Shown here: piece by piece, positions 15,523 through 23,172 of the stretch
How positions within the stretch are numbered: the first letter of the stretch is position 1
Layout of the letters: each line of letters begins with the position of its first letter
Assembly (NCBI RefSeq): GCF_016806835.2
Contig: NZ_CP086114.1
Span: 186,001-250,000, forward strand
From: Skermanella rosea
GTDB lineage: Bacteria > Pseudomonadota > Alphaproteobacteria > Azospirillales > Azospirillaceae
Length of the DNA: 64,000 nt
Reading direction: 5' to 3'
Program-made: the position numbers and the translations under genes
Notes under the pieces: model-generated
What the model was told of the DNA's origin: nothing
The model's database searches: none
What the model saw: the letters and a program-made list of their open reading frames with translations, nothing else

Positions 15523-16590
15523 TCAGCGGATGGGCGGGGCGTACATCAGGCCGCCCTCGGTCCACAGGGCGTTGAGGCCGCGTTCCAGCTTCAGCGGGGA
15601 GCCCTGGCCGAGGTTGCGTTCGAACAGCTCGCCGTAATTGCCGACCTGCTTGACCATGTTGTAGGACCATTTCGCATCGACGCCGAGCATCTGGCCGGTA
15701 TCGCCGGATTTTCCGACGAAGCGCTGGACGTTGGGATCGGGATCGTCCATCCGTTCGTCGATGTTTTCCGAGGTCAGGCCGAGCTGTTCGGCCTGGATCA
15801 GGGCGAACACGGTCCATTTCAGATAGTCGAACCATTGGTCGTCGCCGTGGGCGACCGCCGGGGCCAAGGGCTCCTGCGAGACCAGGTCGGGCAGGATCAC
15901 GTAGTCGTCGGGATTGGAGGCCAGGGTGGCGCGCACCCCCGCCAGTCCCGAGGCGTCGGTCGTGTAGGCGTCGCACCGCCCGGCGAAGAAAGCGGCGTTG
16001 ATCTCGTCGAACGCCTCGATCACCACGGGTTGGAAACTGATCTGGTGGCGGCGGAAGAAGTCCGTCAGGTTCTGCTCGGTGGTGGTTCCCGGCTGCACGC
16101 AGACGGTCGCCCCGTCCAGCTCCGTCGCGGAGGTCACGCCCAGCGTCTTGGGCACCATGAAGGCCTGGCCGTCGTAGAAGGTGATCGGCCCGAAATCGAG
16201 CCCGACCGCGGTGTCGCGGCTGAGGCTCCAGGTCGTATTGCGCGAGAGCAGGTCGACCTCGCCCGACTGGAGGGCCGTGAAGCGCTGCTGCGGCGACAGC
16301 GAGGTGAAGGTCACCTTGCCCTTGTCGCCGAACAGCCCGGCGGCCAGCGCGCGGCAGATGTCGGTGTCGATCCCCGACCAGTTGCCGGTGCTGTCCGGCG
16401 TCGAGAATCCGGAAACGCCCGTACTGACGCCGCACCGGATCGAGCCGCGCTGCTTGATGGCGTCGAACAGCTGGCCGGCCTGCGCGGGCACCGGGGCCGA
16501 GGCCAGCAGGAGCGCCGCCAGCGCCGTTACGGCCGGCAGGTACCGGGCACCGGACGCCGGGGTGGCGCGCTTCGTGGTCTGGGCGAACAT
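15523..16590 (-). CDS. aapJ: General L-amino acid ABC transporter substrate-binding protein (AapJ/BztA-like)
   Basis: 355 residues with a signal peptide ending near PAQAG, then the periplasmic binding protein family 3 fold. Diagnostic segments are LFDAIKQRGSIRCGVSTG, SGIDTDICRALAAGLFGD, VDLLSRNTTWSLSRDTAVGL and the C-terminal NYGELFERNLGQGSPLKLER, all characteristic of AapJ/BztA. It binds amino acids in the periplasm for delivery to an AapQMP-type permease. No permease or ATPase genes are adjacent, so this is an orphan binding protein. The ATG is preceded by AGGAGGAGG. Confidence 0.88.
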   Translation of the reverse strand: MFAQTTKRATPASGARYLPAVTALAALLLASAPVPAQAGQLFDAIKQRGSIRCGVSTGVSGFSTPDSTGNWSGIDTDICRALAAGLFGDKGKVTFTSLSPQQRFTALQSGEVDLLSRNTTWSLSRDTAVGLDFGPITFYDGQAFMVPKTLGVTSATELDGATVCVQPGTTTEQNLTDFFRRHQISFQPVVIEAFDEINAAFFAGRCDAYTTDASGLAGVRATLASNPDDYVILPDLVSQEPLAPAVAHGDDQWFDYLKWTVFALIQAEQLGLTSENIDERMDDPDPNVQRFVGKSGDTGQMLGVDAKWSYNMVKQVGNYGELFERNLGQGSPLKLERGLNALWTEGGLMYAPPIR

Positions 16591-16687
16591 CGGGGCTCTT
16601 CTCCTCCTCCTTGACTGAACGGCTCCCCCTTAACGGGCGGGGCGGCGGTTCGGGGCAGGGCGGCGGCAGAAATAGCCCCGACGGGGG

Positions 16688-17278
16688 TCAGTCGTAGTAA
16701 TAGTCGCGCGTGTAGGCCTCCTCGTCGTCGTAGTCGTAGTCATAACCCCGCGTCCGCTGGGACGACCCCTGCGAGCCGCGGCCCAGCAGGGCGCCGAGCA
16801 CGAGGCCGGCGGCGAGGGCGGCGATCAGGCTGGTCGCCGGGTTCTCCCGCACGAACGACTCCGCCGTGCCGAGGCCGCGCCGTCCCTGTTCCCGGGCATA
16901 GCTGCCGGCCCGCATGGCGCTCATCCGGGCACGCTCCGTGATCTCGTTCGCCTGTTCGCTGCGCCGCTGGTATTGGGAAGCGACGCTGCCGGAGCGGATG
17001 CCCGCGTCGCGGTCGCTGCCGGCCGACCGGGGCGGCAGGCTGGGCTCGACCACGCCGCCCATGCCGCCGGACCCTGAGCCCATACCGGTGCCGGTGCCCG
17101 TGGCGGGGCTTACGGGGGACCTGGCGGCCGGGGTGGGTGCGCCGACTTCCTCCGGGCCTGTCTCCAGGATCTTCTCGGCGGACGGCCTCGCCGTCTCCGT
17201 GGTCGCGGCGGCGGCCTTGTCAGGTTGTGACGTGGCGGGCTTGGCGCTGGTCGGCGGCGTCCCTGCAGAGCCGGTCAT
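16688..17278 (-). CDS. DUF883/YqjD-like membrane-anchored protein
   Basis: 196 residues starting at the second of two ATGs (17278), correctly spaced from GGAGGA. The N-terminal half is Pro/Thr/Ala/Gly-rich and probably disordered. A basic amphipathic helix (SEQANEITERARMSAMRAG) follows, then a glycine-rich hydrophobic segment (TSLIAALAAGLVLGALLGRG) and an unusual tail of alternating Tyr and Asp (YDYDYDDEEAYTRDYYYD). The layout of a helix and a C-terminal glycine-zipper membrane anchor resembles ElaB/YqjD proteins, some of which bind ribosomes at the membrane in stationary phase. The Tyr/Asp tail is not typical of that family. Confidence 0.6.
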   Translation of the reverse strand: MTGSAGTPPTSAKPATSQPDKAAAATTETARPSAEKILETGPEEVGAPTPAARSPVSPATGTGTGMGSGSGGMGGVVEPSLPPRSAGSDRDAGIRSGSVASQYQRRSEQANEITERARMSAMRAGSYAREQGRRGLGTAESFVRENPATSLIAALAAGLVLGALLGRGSQGSSQRTRGYDYDYDDEEAYTRDYYYD

Positions 17279-17511
17279 GGGCATTCCTCCGCTGATTATG
17301 AAGTCCAACGGAAAACAGGCCGCGGCGGGGGTGGTTCCGTGGCGGGCTTCCCGGTACCGGGAGGAAGGCGGCCGTCGAGAGCGTCAGGATCGGAAATCCG
17401 AAAAGCACTCTGACCCCTTTCCTGTCGCGATCATCATCGCCGGCAACCTCACCGCCGCCCCGGAGGTCGCGGTGCTGGTGCAGGGCGGCGGCCGAGGAGG
17501 GGCGGGAGCCT

Positions 17512-17697
17512 TCAGGCGGCGTCCCTGAGGTCCGATCCGCAGGCGCGGAGGAGGGCGTTGATCTCCCGGAAGGCGCCGACCTTCCGGCGGGCTTCCGCGC
17601 TGCCGGCGAGGAAGGCTTCGATCTTCGCGACCGCATCGGGGTGCAGCTCGCCGTCCACATAGGCGCCGAGCATCATGTCGTCGATATGGCCGTTCAT
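17512..17697 (-). CDS. Small anti-sigma-factor-like protein
   Basis: 61 residues: MMLGAYVDGELHPDAVAKIE, then AFLAGSAEARRKVGAFREIN and ALLRACGSDLR. The YVDGEL...E..L....EAR..V...R..N.LLR pattern is that of the N-terminal domain of many ECF anti-sigma factors, but the His-Cys-Cys zinc ligands and any membrane anchor are missing. It may be a stand-alone anti-sigma domain or a relic. No sigma factor gene is adjacent. Confidence 0.6.
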   Translation of the reverse strand: MNGHIDDMMLGAYVDGELHPDAVAKIEAFLAGSAEARRKVGAFREINALLRACGSDLRDAA

Positions 17698-17912
17698 GCC
17701 GTTCCTCCCGCCAAGTGCTTTGTCGGTGGGGAAGATTGGGTGTTTAAGGTTAATTAAACGTTAACCGCCTCGGGCGAGCCGTGCTCCTGGACACGACCGA
17801 AGGACACAACTGAAACAGCAGGGCGGTCCGCCGGACGTCAGGGTGAAACATCGCCCCTGTAGCTTCTTGCCTGAGCCGGCGCTGCCGGAGGGGAGAAAAA
17901 CAGGAGGTCGTC

Positions 17913-18137
17913 ATGGAAACGTCATTGGCCGCGCGGCGGTCGTTCGCGGAGGCGGCGGAAGGGGCCTCCCGGGGTTCGCGCGCCGTCTTGTCCGTCTTCG
18001 ATACCTTGTGCCTGTGGCGGGAGCGGGCCTGGCAGCGGCGGCAGCTGGCCGGCCTGTCAGACCATATGCTGACCGATATCGGCATCAGCCGTGCGGAAGC
18101 CCGGATGGAGTGCGATAAACCGTTCTGGAAAGGTTGA
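17913..18137 (+). CDS. DUF1127-domain small protein
   Basis: 74 residues; the C-terminal half is a clear DUF1127 motif (LWRERAWQRRQLAGLSDHML, TDIGISRAEARMECDKPFWKG). These basic, Arg-rich small proteins are common in alphaproteobacteria, and some bind RNA and affect phosphate or stress-related RNA turnover. The ATG has a strong AACAGGAGG ribosome site. It is a single gene with a 215-base upstream region containing an AT-rich GGTTAATTAAACGTTAACC stretch that may be its promoter. Confidence 0.88.
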   Translation: METSLAARRSFAEAAEGASRGSRAVLSVFDTLCLWRERAWQRRQLAGLSDHMLTDIGISRAEARMECDKPFWKG

Positions 18138-18204
18138 GGTGGAATAAAGCACCGCCCGGACCGTCATCCCGACAGCCCGTCCCGAACGCCGAGAGGTTTC
18201 CGCC

Positions 18205-18681
18205 ATGTTCCCGACCGCAGCCCTGTCCGGCGCCCGCGCCGCCGCGATCCTCGCCGCCGTCCTGCTGGCGGCGGGGCCTGCCGCGTCCCATGAAGGGGCG
18301 ACCGGCGTGGTCGCCCAGCGCATGGACGCCATGAAGGAGATGGGCCGGCACATGAAGGCGCTGGGCAACATGCTGTCGGGCAAGACCGCCTTCGACCAGG
18401 AGACGGCCCGGCGGCTGGCCGAGACGATGCACGAGCACTGCGAGCACGTGATGCACATGTTCCCGCCCGGCAGCGACGGCCACCATTCCGAGGCCACGAA
18501 GGCGGTCTGGGACCGGCGACCCGAGTTCGACGACCGCATGCGCAGGTTCGACGAGGCGGTCGAGGGCCTGGTGGCCGCCGCGGCGTCCGGCGGGAGGTCC
18601 GAACTCCAGTCCGAGTTCAAGCGGGTGGGGCAGGAATGTTCCGGGTGCCACGACGGTTTCCGGCAGAAGAAACACCATTGA
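18205..18681 (+). CDS. Cytochrome c' (class II cytochrome c)
   Basis: 158 residues with a signal peptide ending near PAASHEG, then a four-helix bundle pattern and the C-terminal heme-attachment motif CSGCH (about residue 146) within QECSGCHDGFRQKK, as expected for cytochrome c'. The segment MKALGNMLSGKTAFD matches the first-helix region of the family. It is a periplasmic heme protein that binds nitric oxide or CO and may help NO tolerance. It is unusually His- and Met-rich around residues 70-95 (MHEHCEHVMHMF, HH). The function in this organism is inferred from the family. Confidence 0.88.
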   Translation: MFPTAALSGARAAAILAAVLLAAGPAASHEGATGVVAQRMDAMKEMGRHMKALGNMLSGKTAFDQETARRLAETMHEHCEHVMHMFPPGSDGHHSEATKAVWDRRPEFDDRMRRFDEAVEGLVAAAASGGRSELQSEFKRVGQECSGCHDGFRQKKHH

Positions 18682-18781
18682 GCCGTCCGCGCGGCCGGCG
18701 ATCCTTTCCTGGAACCGGTGGCGCGGAGTACCCATGGAGTCTCCGCAGGGAATCGGTCATGAAAACTCGGGAGGGGATGGA

Positions 18782-19531
18782 ATGAGCTTCGCGCAACGAT
18801 TCGACGGCCGCCGCGCCGTGATCACCGGCGGCGCCTCGGGCATCGGGCTGGGCGTCGCGACGCGGCTGATCGCCGAGGGCGCCTCGGTCTGCCTGTGGGA
18901 CCTGGACCAGGACGCGCTGGCCGGCGCCGTCGAGGCGCTCGGACCGAAGAGCGCCGGGGTCAAGGCCAACATCGCGGACTGGGACGAGGTCGAGCGCGCC
19001 GCCGCGGAGACGGCGGAGAAGCTGGGCGGCATCGACGTGCTGGTCGCCAGCGCCGGGATCACCGGGCCGAACACGACCCTGTGGGAATACCCGGTGGACA
19101 AGTGGCGGCAGGTCATCGACGTGAACCTGAACGGCCTGTTCTACTGCAACCGCGCCGTGGTGCCCTACATGCTGTCGGGCGGATACGGCAGGATCGTCAA
19201 CGTCGCGTCGGTCGCCGGCAAGGAGGGAAACCCCAACGCCTCGGCCTACAGCACGTCGAAGGCGGGGGTGATCGGCCTGACCAAGTCGCTGGGCAAGGAA
19301 CTGGCCAAAAAGAATATCACGGTCAACTGCGTCACCCCGGCCGCGGTCCACACCGCGATCTTCAACCAGATGAGCCAGGAGCATATCGACTTCATGCTGT
19401 CGAAGATCCCGCTGGGGCGGTTCGGCAAGGTGGACGAGATCACGTCGCTGATCTGCTGGATCGCGAGCGAGGAATGCTCCTTCACGACCGGCGCGGTGTT
19501 CGACGCCTCGGGCGGGCGGGCGACCTACTGA
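18782..19531 (+). CDS. SDR-family oxidoreductase
   Basis: 249 residues from an ATG preceded by GGAGGGGATGG. Classical SDR motifs are TGGASGIGLGV (residues 14-24), ASAGITG near 90, NVASVAGKEG with the catalytic Ser, YSTSKAG with Tyr/Lys near 153-157, and the end segment TGAVFDASGGRATY. The close fit to SDRs acting on sugar acids or 3-oxoacids (the DASGGRATY ending) suggests a sugar-acid dehydrogenase, but the substrate is not determined. It has its own ribosome site and is separated from cytochrome c' by about 100 bases. Confidence 0.88.
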   Translation: MSFAQRFDGRRAVITGGASGIGLGVATRLIAEGASVCLWDLDQDALAGAVEALGPKSAGVKANIADWDEVERAAAETAEKLGGIDVLVASAGITGPNTTLWEYPVDKWRQVIDVNLNGLFYCNRAVVPYMLSGGYGRIVNVASVAGKEGNPNASAYSTSKAGVIGLTKSLGKELAKKNITVNCVTPAAVHTAIFNQMSQEHIDFMLSKIPLGRFGKVDEITSLICWIASEECSFTTGAVFDASGGRATY

Positions 19532-19566
19532 CGGTGCGGGCTGACGGTGCGGGCTGACGGTGCGGG
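19528..19566. repeat. Three exact 13-base tandem repeats over the SDR stop codon
   Basis: The unit CTGACGGTGCGGG is repeated three times with no mismatches, starting within the last codons of the SDR gene. Each unit carries a TGA. It probably arose by replication slippage. Confidence 0.9.
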
Positions 19567-19577
19567 CGGCCGGAGCG

Positions 19578-20030
19578 CTACGTCAGCAGGAAGGTGCTGA
19601 GCAGGATCAGCAGGAGGACGGCCGCGAAGCCGATCACGATCCGGTGGGTCGAGGCCGGGGCGGCGGCGGGGCGATGGGATGCGGCGGCTTCGGCCATCGG
19701 CCGTTCCGGCTGGGGCGGGAGCGGCCCGGCGCCTTGCGCCTGCTGGCGCGGACGGAGCGGGATGACGCGGCCCCGGTTGTCCTCCGTGGGCTCGGGCAGG
19801 CGGAATTCCGGGATCTCCGCCCGGCCGCCGTAGACGCGGGGACGGCCGGTCAGCTCCTCCTCGATCTCGACGGAGACGCCGGCCTCCTCCAGCTGGACGA
19901 GCGCATGGGCCAGCTCGCTGTCGGTCATGCCGTCGACCGGAAGCACCCGGTTGACCTCCTCGATCGTGACGTATCCCCGGTCGCGGCCCATCTCGGCCAG
20001 ACGGTGGATCAGGGAGCTGTCGACAGCCAT
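19578..20030 (-). CDS. Tail-anchored protein with sigma-70 region 1.1-like domain
   Basis: 150 residues in three parts. Residues 1-60 (SLIHRLAEMGRDRGYVTIEE, VNRVLPVDGMTDSELAHAL, VQLEEAGVSVEIEEE) closely follow the region 1.1 pattern of primary sigma factors (GKxxGYxTxxExNxxLPxD...GIxVxEEx). A Pro/Arg/Gln-rich linker follows, then a single C-terminal hydrophobic helix (IVIGFAAVLLLILLSTFLLT) with only a Thr after it. No other sigma domains are present. Region 1.1 normally blocks DNA binding by free sigma; here it would be displayed on the inner membrane. GGAGG supports the ATG. It is convergent with the SDR gene. Confidence 0.72.
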   Translation of the reverse strand: MAVDSSLIHRLAEMGRDRGYVTIEEVNRVLPVDGMTDSELAHALVQLEEAGVSVEIEEELTGRPRVYGGRAEIPEFRLPEPTEDNRGRVIPLRPRQQAQGAGPLPPQPERPMAEAAASHRPAAAPASTHRIVIGFAAVLLLILLSTFLLT

Positions 20031-20066
20031 GCGGCGGCCTCCGGGCGATGTGGGGCAGGGCTTGGG

Positions 20067-20906
20067 CTATAACAGTCCCGGCGTTCCGGTGTCACCGCCC
20101 ATTCCGGCGAGCCGGTCGGAAACCGCGGCGATGCGGGGGAGGTCCAGGCCGAAGCGGGCCGCCGCCGCGCCGTCGAGCGGGAACCCCGCCGCCGCGATGC
20201 CCCGGTTGAAGCTGCGGCGCCAGTCGGCGAAGGGGCCGTGGGTCTCGGAATGGTTGGCCGAGGTGTTCACCAGGTAGGTGCCCGCCACCGGCAGGCGGAC
20301 GGGCTCGGCGCCGTGTTCCCGGGCGGTCTCCAGCCAGAGGTGATGGTCGTGCAGGACCGGGTAGGGGTCGCGCCGGAACGGGTCCGGGTGGCCGGGCCGC
20401 AGGTTGACGACGTTGCTCGACCCGCAGACCCGGTGGAACTCCCCGTCGAAGACTCCGGGATGGGGCAGGGCGACGCTGCGCAGGGTGCGGAGGTCGGTGG
20501 CGAAGCCGGCGGCGACCAGCCCGCCCACATGGTCGGGCGTGATCAGGGCCCGCGCGGTCTCGACCAGCCGGGTATCGACCCAGTCGTCGGCATCCACGAA
20601 CATCAGCAGGCCGCCGCCGTCGGCCATCACCCTGTCGTTGATCGCGTGCTTCTTGCGCCCGCTGTCCAGGTTGTCCGGCCGGTTCTCCCCCGCGGGCCAG
20701 CCGGCGGCGACGAAACCGACGCGGGGGTCTTCGGGCAGGCGGGAGGGGCGGTCGTGCCCGGCGACGACGACCCGGAAGTCGGGGTCGGTCTGGGCCAGGA
20801 CGGAGGCCAGCGTCAGGCCGAGCAGGTCCTGGACCAAGTCCCAGTCCGCGGCCAATGCCGCGGGGATCAAGGGGATGCCGAAGGTGAAAGGGGTGGACGA
20901 AGGCAA
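20067..20906 (-). CDS. Glycosyltransferase (GT2-like/putative rhamnosyltransferase type)
   Basis: 279 residues from a TTG (no better start in frame). The N-terminus contains LTLASVLAQTDPDFRVVVAG, the usual beginning of a GT-A fold, and a DxD-like LLMFVDADDWVD near residue 103 for metal and nucleotide-sugar binding. The later segment (HDHHLWLETAREHG, SANHSETHGPF) matches transferases in which the acceptor site follows. There is no membrane helix, so it is cytoplasmic. It lies 11 bases downstream of a second glycosyltransferase gene and is probably co-transcribed. Donor and acceptor are unknown. Confidence 0.75.
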   Translation of the reverse strand: MPSSTPFTFGIPLIPAALAADWDLVQDLLGLTLASVLAQTDPDFRVVVAGHDRPSRLPEDPRVGFVAAGWPAGENRPDNLDSGRKKHAINDRVMADGGGLLMFVDADDWVDTRLVETARALITPDHVGGLVAAGFATDLRTLRSVALPHPGVFDGEFHRVCGSSNVVNLRPGHPDPFRRDPYPVLHDHHLWLETAREHGAEPVRLPVAGTYLVNTSANHSETHGPFADWRRSFNRGIAAAGFPLDGAAAARFGLDLPRIAAVSDRLAGMGGDTGTPGLL

Positions 20907-20917
20907 GGAAGGTTCTT

Positions 20918-21898
20918 TCAGGCGTTTTGGGATCGAAGGCTCTCAACGTGCAGGCCGTAGAGTCGGCAGCAGCGCTCGTGCCGCCGCCGGATCTCCGGGT
21001 CATCGAGGAGCGCTTCGCGGACGGCTCGGGCGCGGGGCAGCTTGGGGAGGATGGTGGCGTCCTCCTCGTCGTTCCGGTCGAAGGCGGCCCAGCTCCGGTC
21101 GAGGTCCCAGTCGATGCCGAGCCCGCCGCCGCGCCGGTGCTTGACCAGGTAATCGTCCCGCGAGCGGGTGTTGTAGTGGTTGACCTGGGCCAGGGCCCAG
21201 GAGACCCGGCCGGGCTCGGACTGGAGGAAGTCGTCCCGGGACTCGTCGTGGAAATAGTCCGGCAGGACGGCGCCGGCGCCGTCCACGTAGCGCAGCTCGC
21301 CGTGGCGGCCGTCGTGGGGATAGCGGGGCTGGTGCGGCATCAGCCTGCACCAGTAGGCGTCGATCCGCGTGAACAGGGTCTTGAAGGAGAGATTGACCCC
21401 GTCGGCCAGGGCGGCGGCCCGGGTGAAGCGCTCGCACACGGGCTCCGGGCTCCAGTCCCGGTGGCCGGAACTGCCGAAGACCCGCCAGTTGATCAGGAAG
21501 GCGGTCGCTTCAGGGACGGCGTCCAGCAGGTCGGTCACCCTGCCGTCCCCGACATGGATGTTCAGGAACTCGTCCGCGTCCAGCACCATCGCCCAGTCGG
21601 CCTCGCGCACCTCGGGAAGGTCCTGGGCCTGCCGGTAGGCCGCGAGCTGGGGCTTGTCGCCGGAATCGACGACGGTACGGACATGGGTCAGCACGCCGGC
21701 GTCCTGGAGGGCGTCGAGCAGGTCGGGCGATCCGTCGATGCAGTCGTTGGTGCAGACCACCAAGTCGGTGAAGCCGATCGAGCGGTGATACGCGACCCAT
21801 TCCAGGATATAGGGGCCTTCGTTGCGCATGGTGCAGGCCAGGACGATCCGGCGCGGATCGCCGGCCCCGGCCCGGGATTCGTGTATGGGGTCTGCCAC
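20918..21898 (-). CDS. Glycosyltransferase family 2 (GT92-like)
   Basis: 326 residues from a GTG. RIVLACTMRNEGPYILEWVAYHRSIGF at residues 17-43 is the hallmark N-terminus of the GT2/GT92 group, with LVVCTNDCIDGSPDLLDAL and the metal-binding WAMVLDADEFLNI near 102-114. The remaining part (FLINWRVFGSSGHRDW, FKTLFTRIDAYWCRLMPHQP, QVNHYNTRSRDDYLVKHRRG) matches bacterial proteins of this class, which often occur near polysaccharide or lipooligosaccharide genes. It is the upstream gene of the two-gene glycosyltransferase operon. Confidence 0.82.
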   Translation of the reverse strand: MADPIHESRAGAGDPRRIVLACTMRNEGPYILEWVAYHRSIGFTDLVVCTNDCIDGSPDLLDALQDAGVLTHVRTVVDSGDKPQLAAYRQAQDLPEVREADWAMVLDADEFLNIHVGDGRVTDLLDAVPEATAFLINWRVFGSSGHRDWSPEPVCERFTRAAALADGVNLSFKTLFTRIDAYWCRLMPHQPRYPHDGRHGELRYVDGAGAVLPDYFHDESRDDFLQSEPGRVSWALAQVNHYNTRSRDDYLVKHRRGGGLGIDWDLDRSWAAFDRNDEEDATILPKLPRARAVREALLDDPEIRRRHERCCRLYGLHVESLRSQNA

Positions 21899-21949
21899 TT
21901 CCTATTCCGTGTTCTTGGCGGTCGCCGGCCCGAGGGGACGGGCGTATCC

Positions 21950-22102
21950 TCAACCCCGGACCGCGGGGAAGATCGCGGTCGAGACGGCGATCGGCTGGTG
22001 CGCGATCGATGCCAACAGCGATGCGCAATCAAAGGAATCGGTGCCTTCCTGATCGGGCGCGATATCGCCCATGAACTTGCCAACCATTTGCGTGTGCATC
22101 AT
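21950..22102 (-). CDS. Candidate 50-residue protein
   Basis: An ORF of 50 codons from ATG (22102 or 22099) with a strong, well-spaced AAGGAG ribosome site. The product begins MMHTQMVGKFMGDIAPDQEG and continues TDSFDCASLLASIAHQPIAV before ending STAIFPAVRG. It has one cysteine and no clear membrane helix. It lies upstream of the two glycosyltransferase genes on the same strand and could be co-transcribed. I recognise no family. The ribosome site and position support translation. Confidence 0.45.
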   Translation of the reverse strand: MMHTQMVGKFMGDIAPDQEGTDSFDCASLLASIAHQPIAVSTAIFPAVRG

Positions 22103-22337
22103 GGTAGGTACTCCTTACTGCTTGCCGTGAGTACAAGGATGCCTGACGAACTCATCAGTACCGCCGCGAACGCATCGATCGGGACGGGTCGCATTCGCGT
22201 TGATCCACGGTCGCCGTCCCTGATTGAGGCCCACTGACAAACCGATCGACATCGTTGCCCGGGAGAATCCGCTTTGATCGGGCCGGGCGGCGGGCTAAGT
22301 CCATGGGGATCGGATCTTTACCGCCTGACGGGATGCC

Positions 22338-23165
22338 ATGCCGAATCTGGAAATCATCTCCCATTTCCCCACGGGACCATCCAAGCCGGTGCCCCTGCTG
22401 TTCGTCCACGGGGCCTTCTGCGGCGCCTGGATCTGGGCCGAGAAGTTCCTGCCGTGGTTCGCCGCCCGGGGATACGAGGCGCATGCCGTCTCGCTGCGCG
22501 GCCACGGGAAGAGCGAGGGACAGGAGCGCCTGCACTCGTTCGGCATCGCCGACTATGTGGACGACGTGCTCCAGGCCGCCGATGCCTGCTCCAGCCCGCC
22601 GGTGCTGATCGGCCACTCCATGGGCGGCAACGTGGTGCAGCGGGCGCTGGCGGCGGGGCCGCACCTGGCCGGCGGCGTCCTGATGGCGTCGGCGCCGCCC
22701 CACGGCCTGATGGCCTCGACCGTGGGGCTGGCCTGGCGCGATCCCTATGTGTTCAACAAGATGTCCCAGATGCTGATGTTCGGGACCGAGGCGATGGGTT
22801 TCGAGGCGCTGTACCGGGCGATGTTCTCGGACTCGATGCCGCGCGCCGAGGCGGCCCGGTACGAGAACCGGGTCCAGGAGGAGTCGCGCCGCGTCTTCCT
22901 CGACATCGGCGGCTGGGTGCCGTTCCCGCCGCTGCCGAAACGCAAGCTGCCGGTGCTGGTGCTGGGGGCCGAGAAGGACCTGCTGTTCCCGCCGGACCAG
23001 GTCCATGCGACGGCCTGGGCGTTCGGCACCGACGCGACCTTCTTCCCCGACATGGGGCATTCCATGATGCTCCAGCCCGGCTGGGAAGGCGTCGCCAGCC
23101 ACATCGACGGGTGGCTGGCGACGGTCTTCGCGGCCCGGCCGGCGGTCCAGGAGGCGGCGGACTGA
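22338..23165 (+). CDS. Alpha/beta hydrolase
   Basis: 275 residues of an alpha/beta hydrolase fold: LLFVHGAFCGAWIWAEKF (oxyanion region), the nucleophile elbow VLIGHSMGGNV with Ser near residue 94, an acid candidate in VLGAEKDLLFPP near 219-222, and the catalytic His in MGHSMM near 244. There is no signal peptide, so it is cytoplasmic. Esterase, lactonase or C-C hydrolase activity cannot be separated by sequence. It is convergent with the arabinofuranosidase gene, the stops being only 10 bases apart. Confidence 0.85.
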   Translation: MPNLEIISHFPTGPSKPVPLLFVHGAFCGAWIWAEKFLPWFAARGYEAHAVSLRGHGKSEGQERLHSFGIADYVDDVLQAADACSSPPVLIGHSMGGNVVQRALAAGPHLAGGVLMASAPPHGLMASTVGLAWRDPYVFNKMSQMLMFGTEAMGFEALYRAMFSDSMPRAEAARYENRVQEESRRVFLDIGGWVPFPPLPKRKLPVLVLGAEKDLLFPPDQVHATAWAFGTDATFFPDMGHSMMLQPGWEGVASHIDGWLATVFAARPAVQEAAD

Positions 23166-23172
23166 CGGGCCC

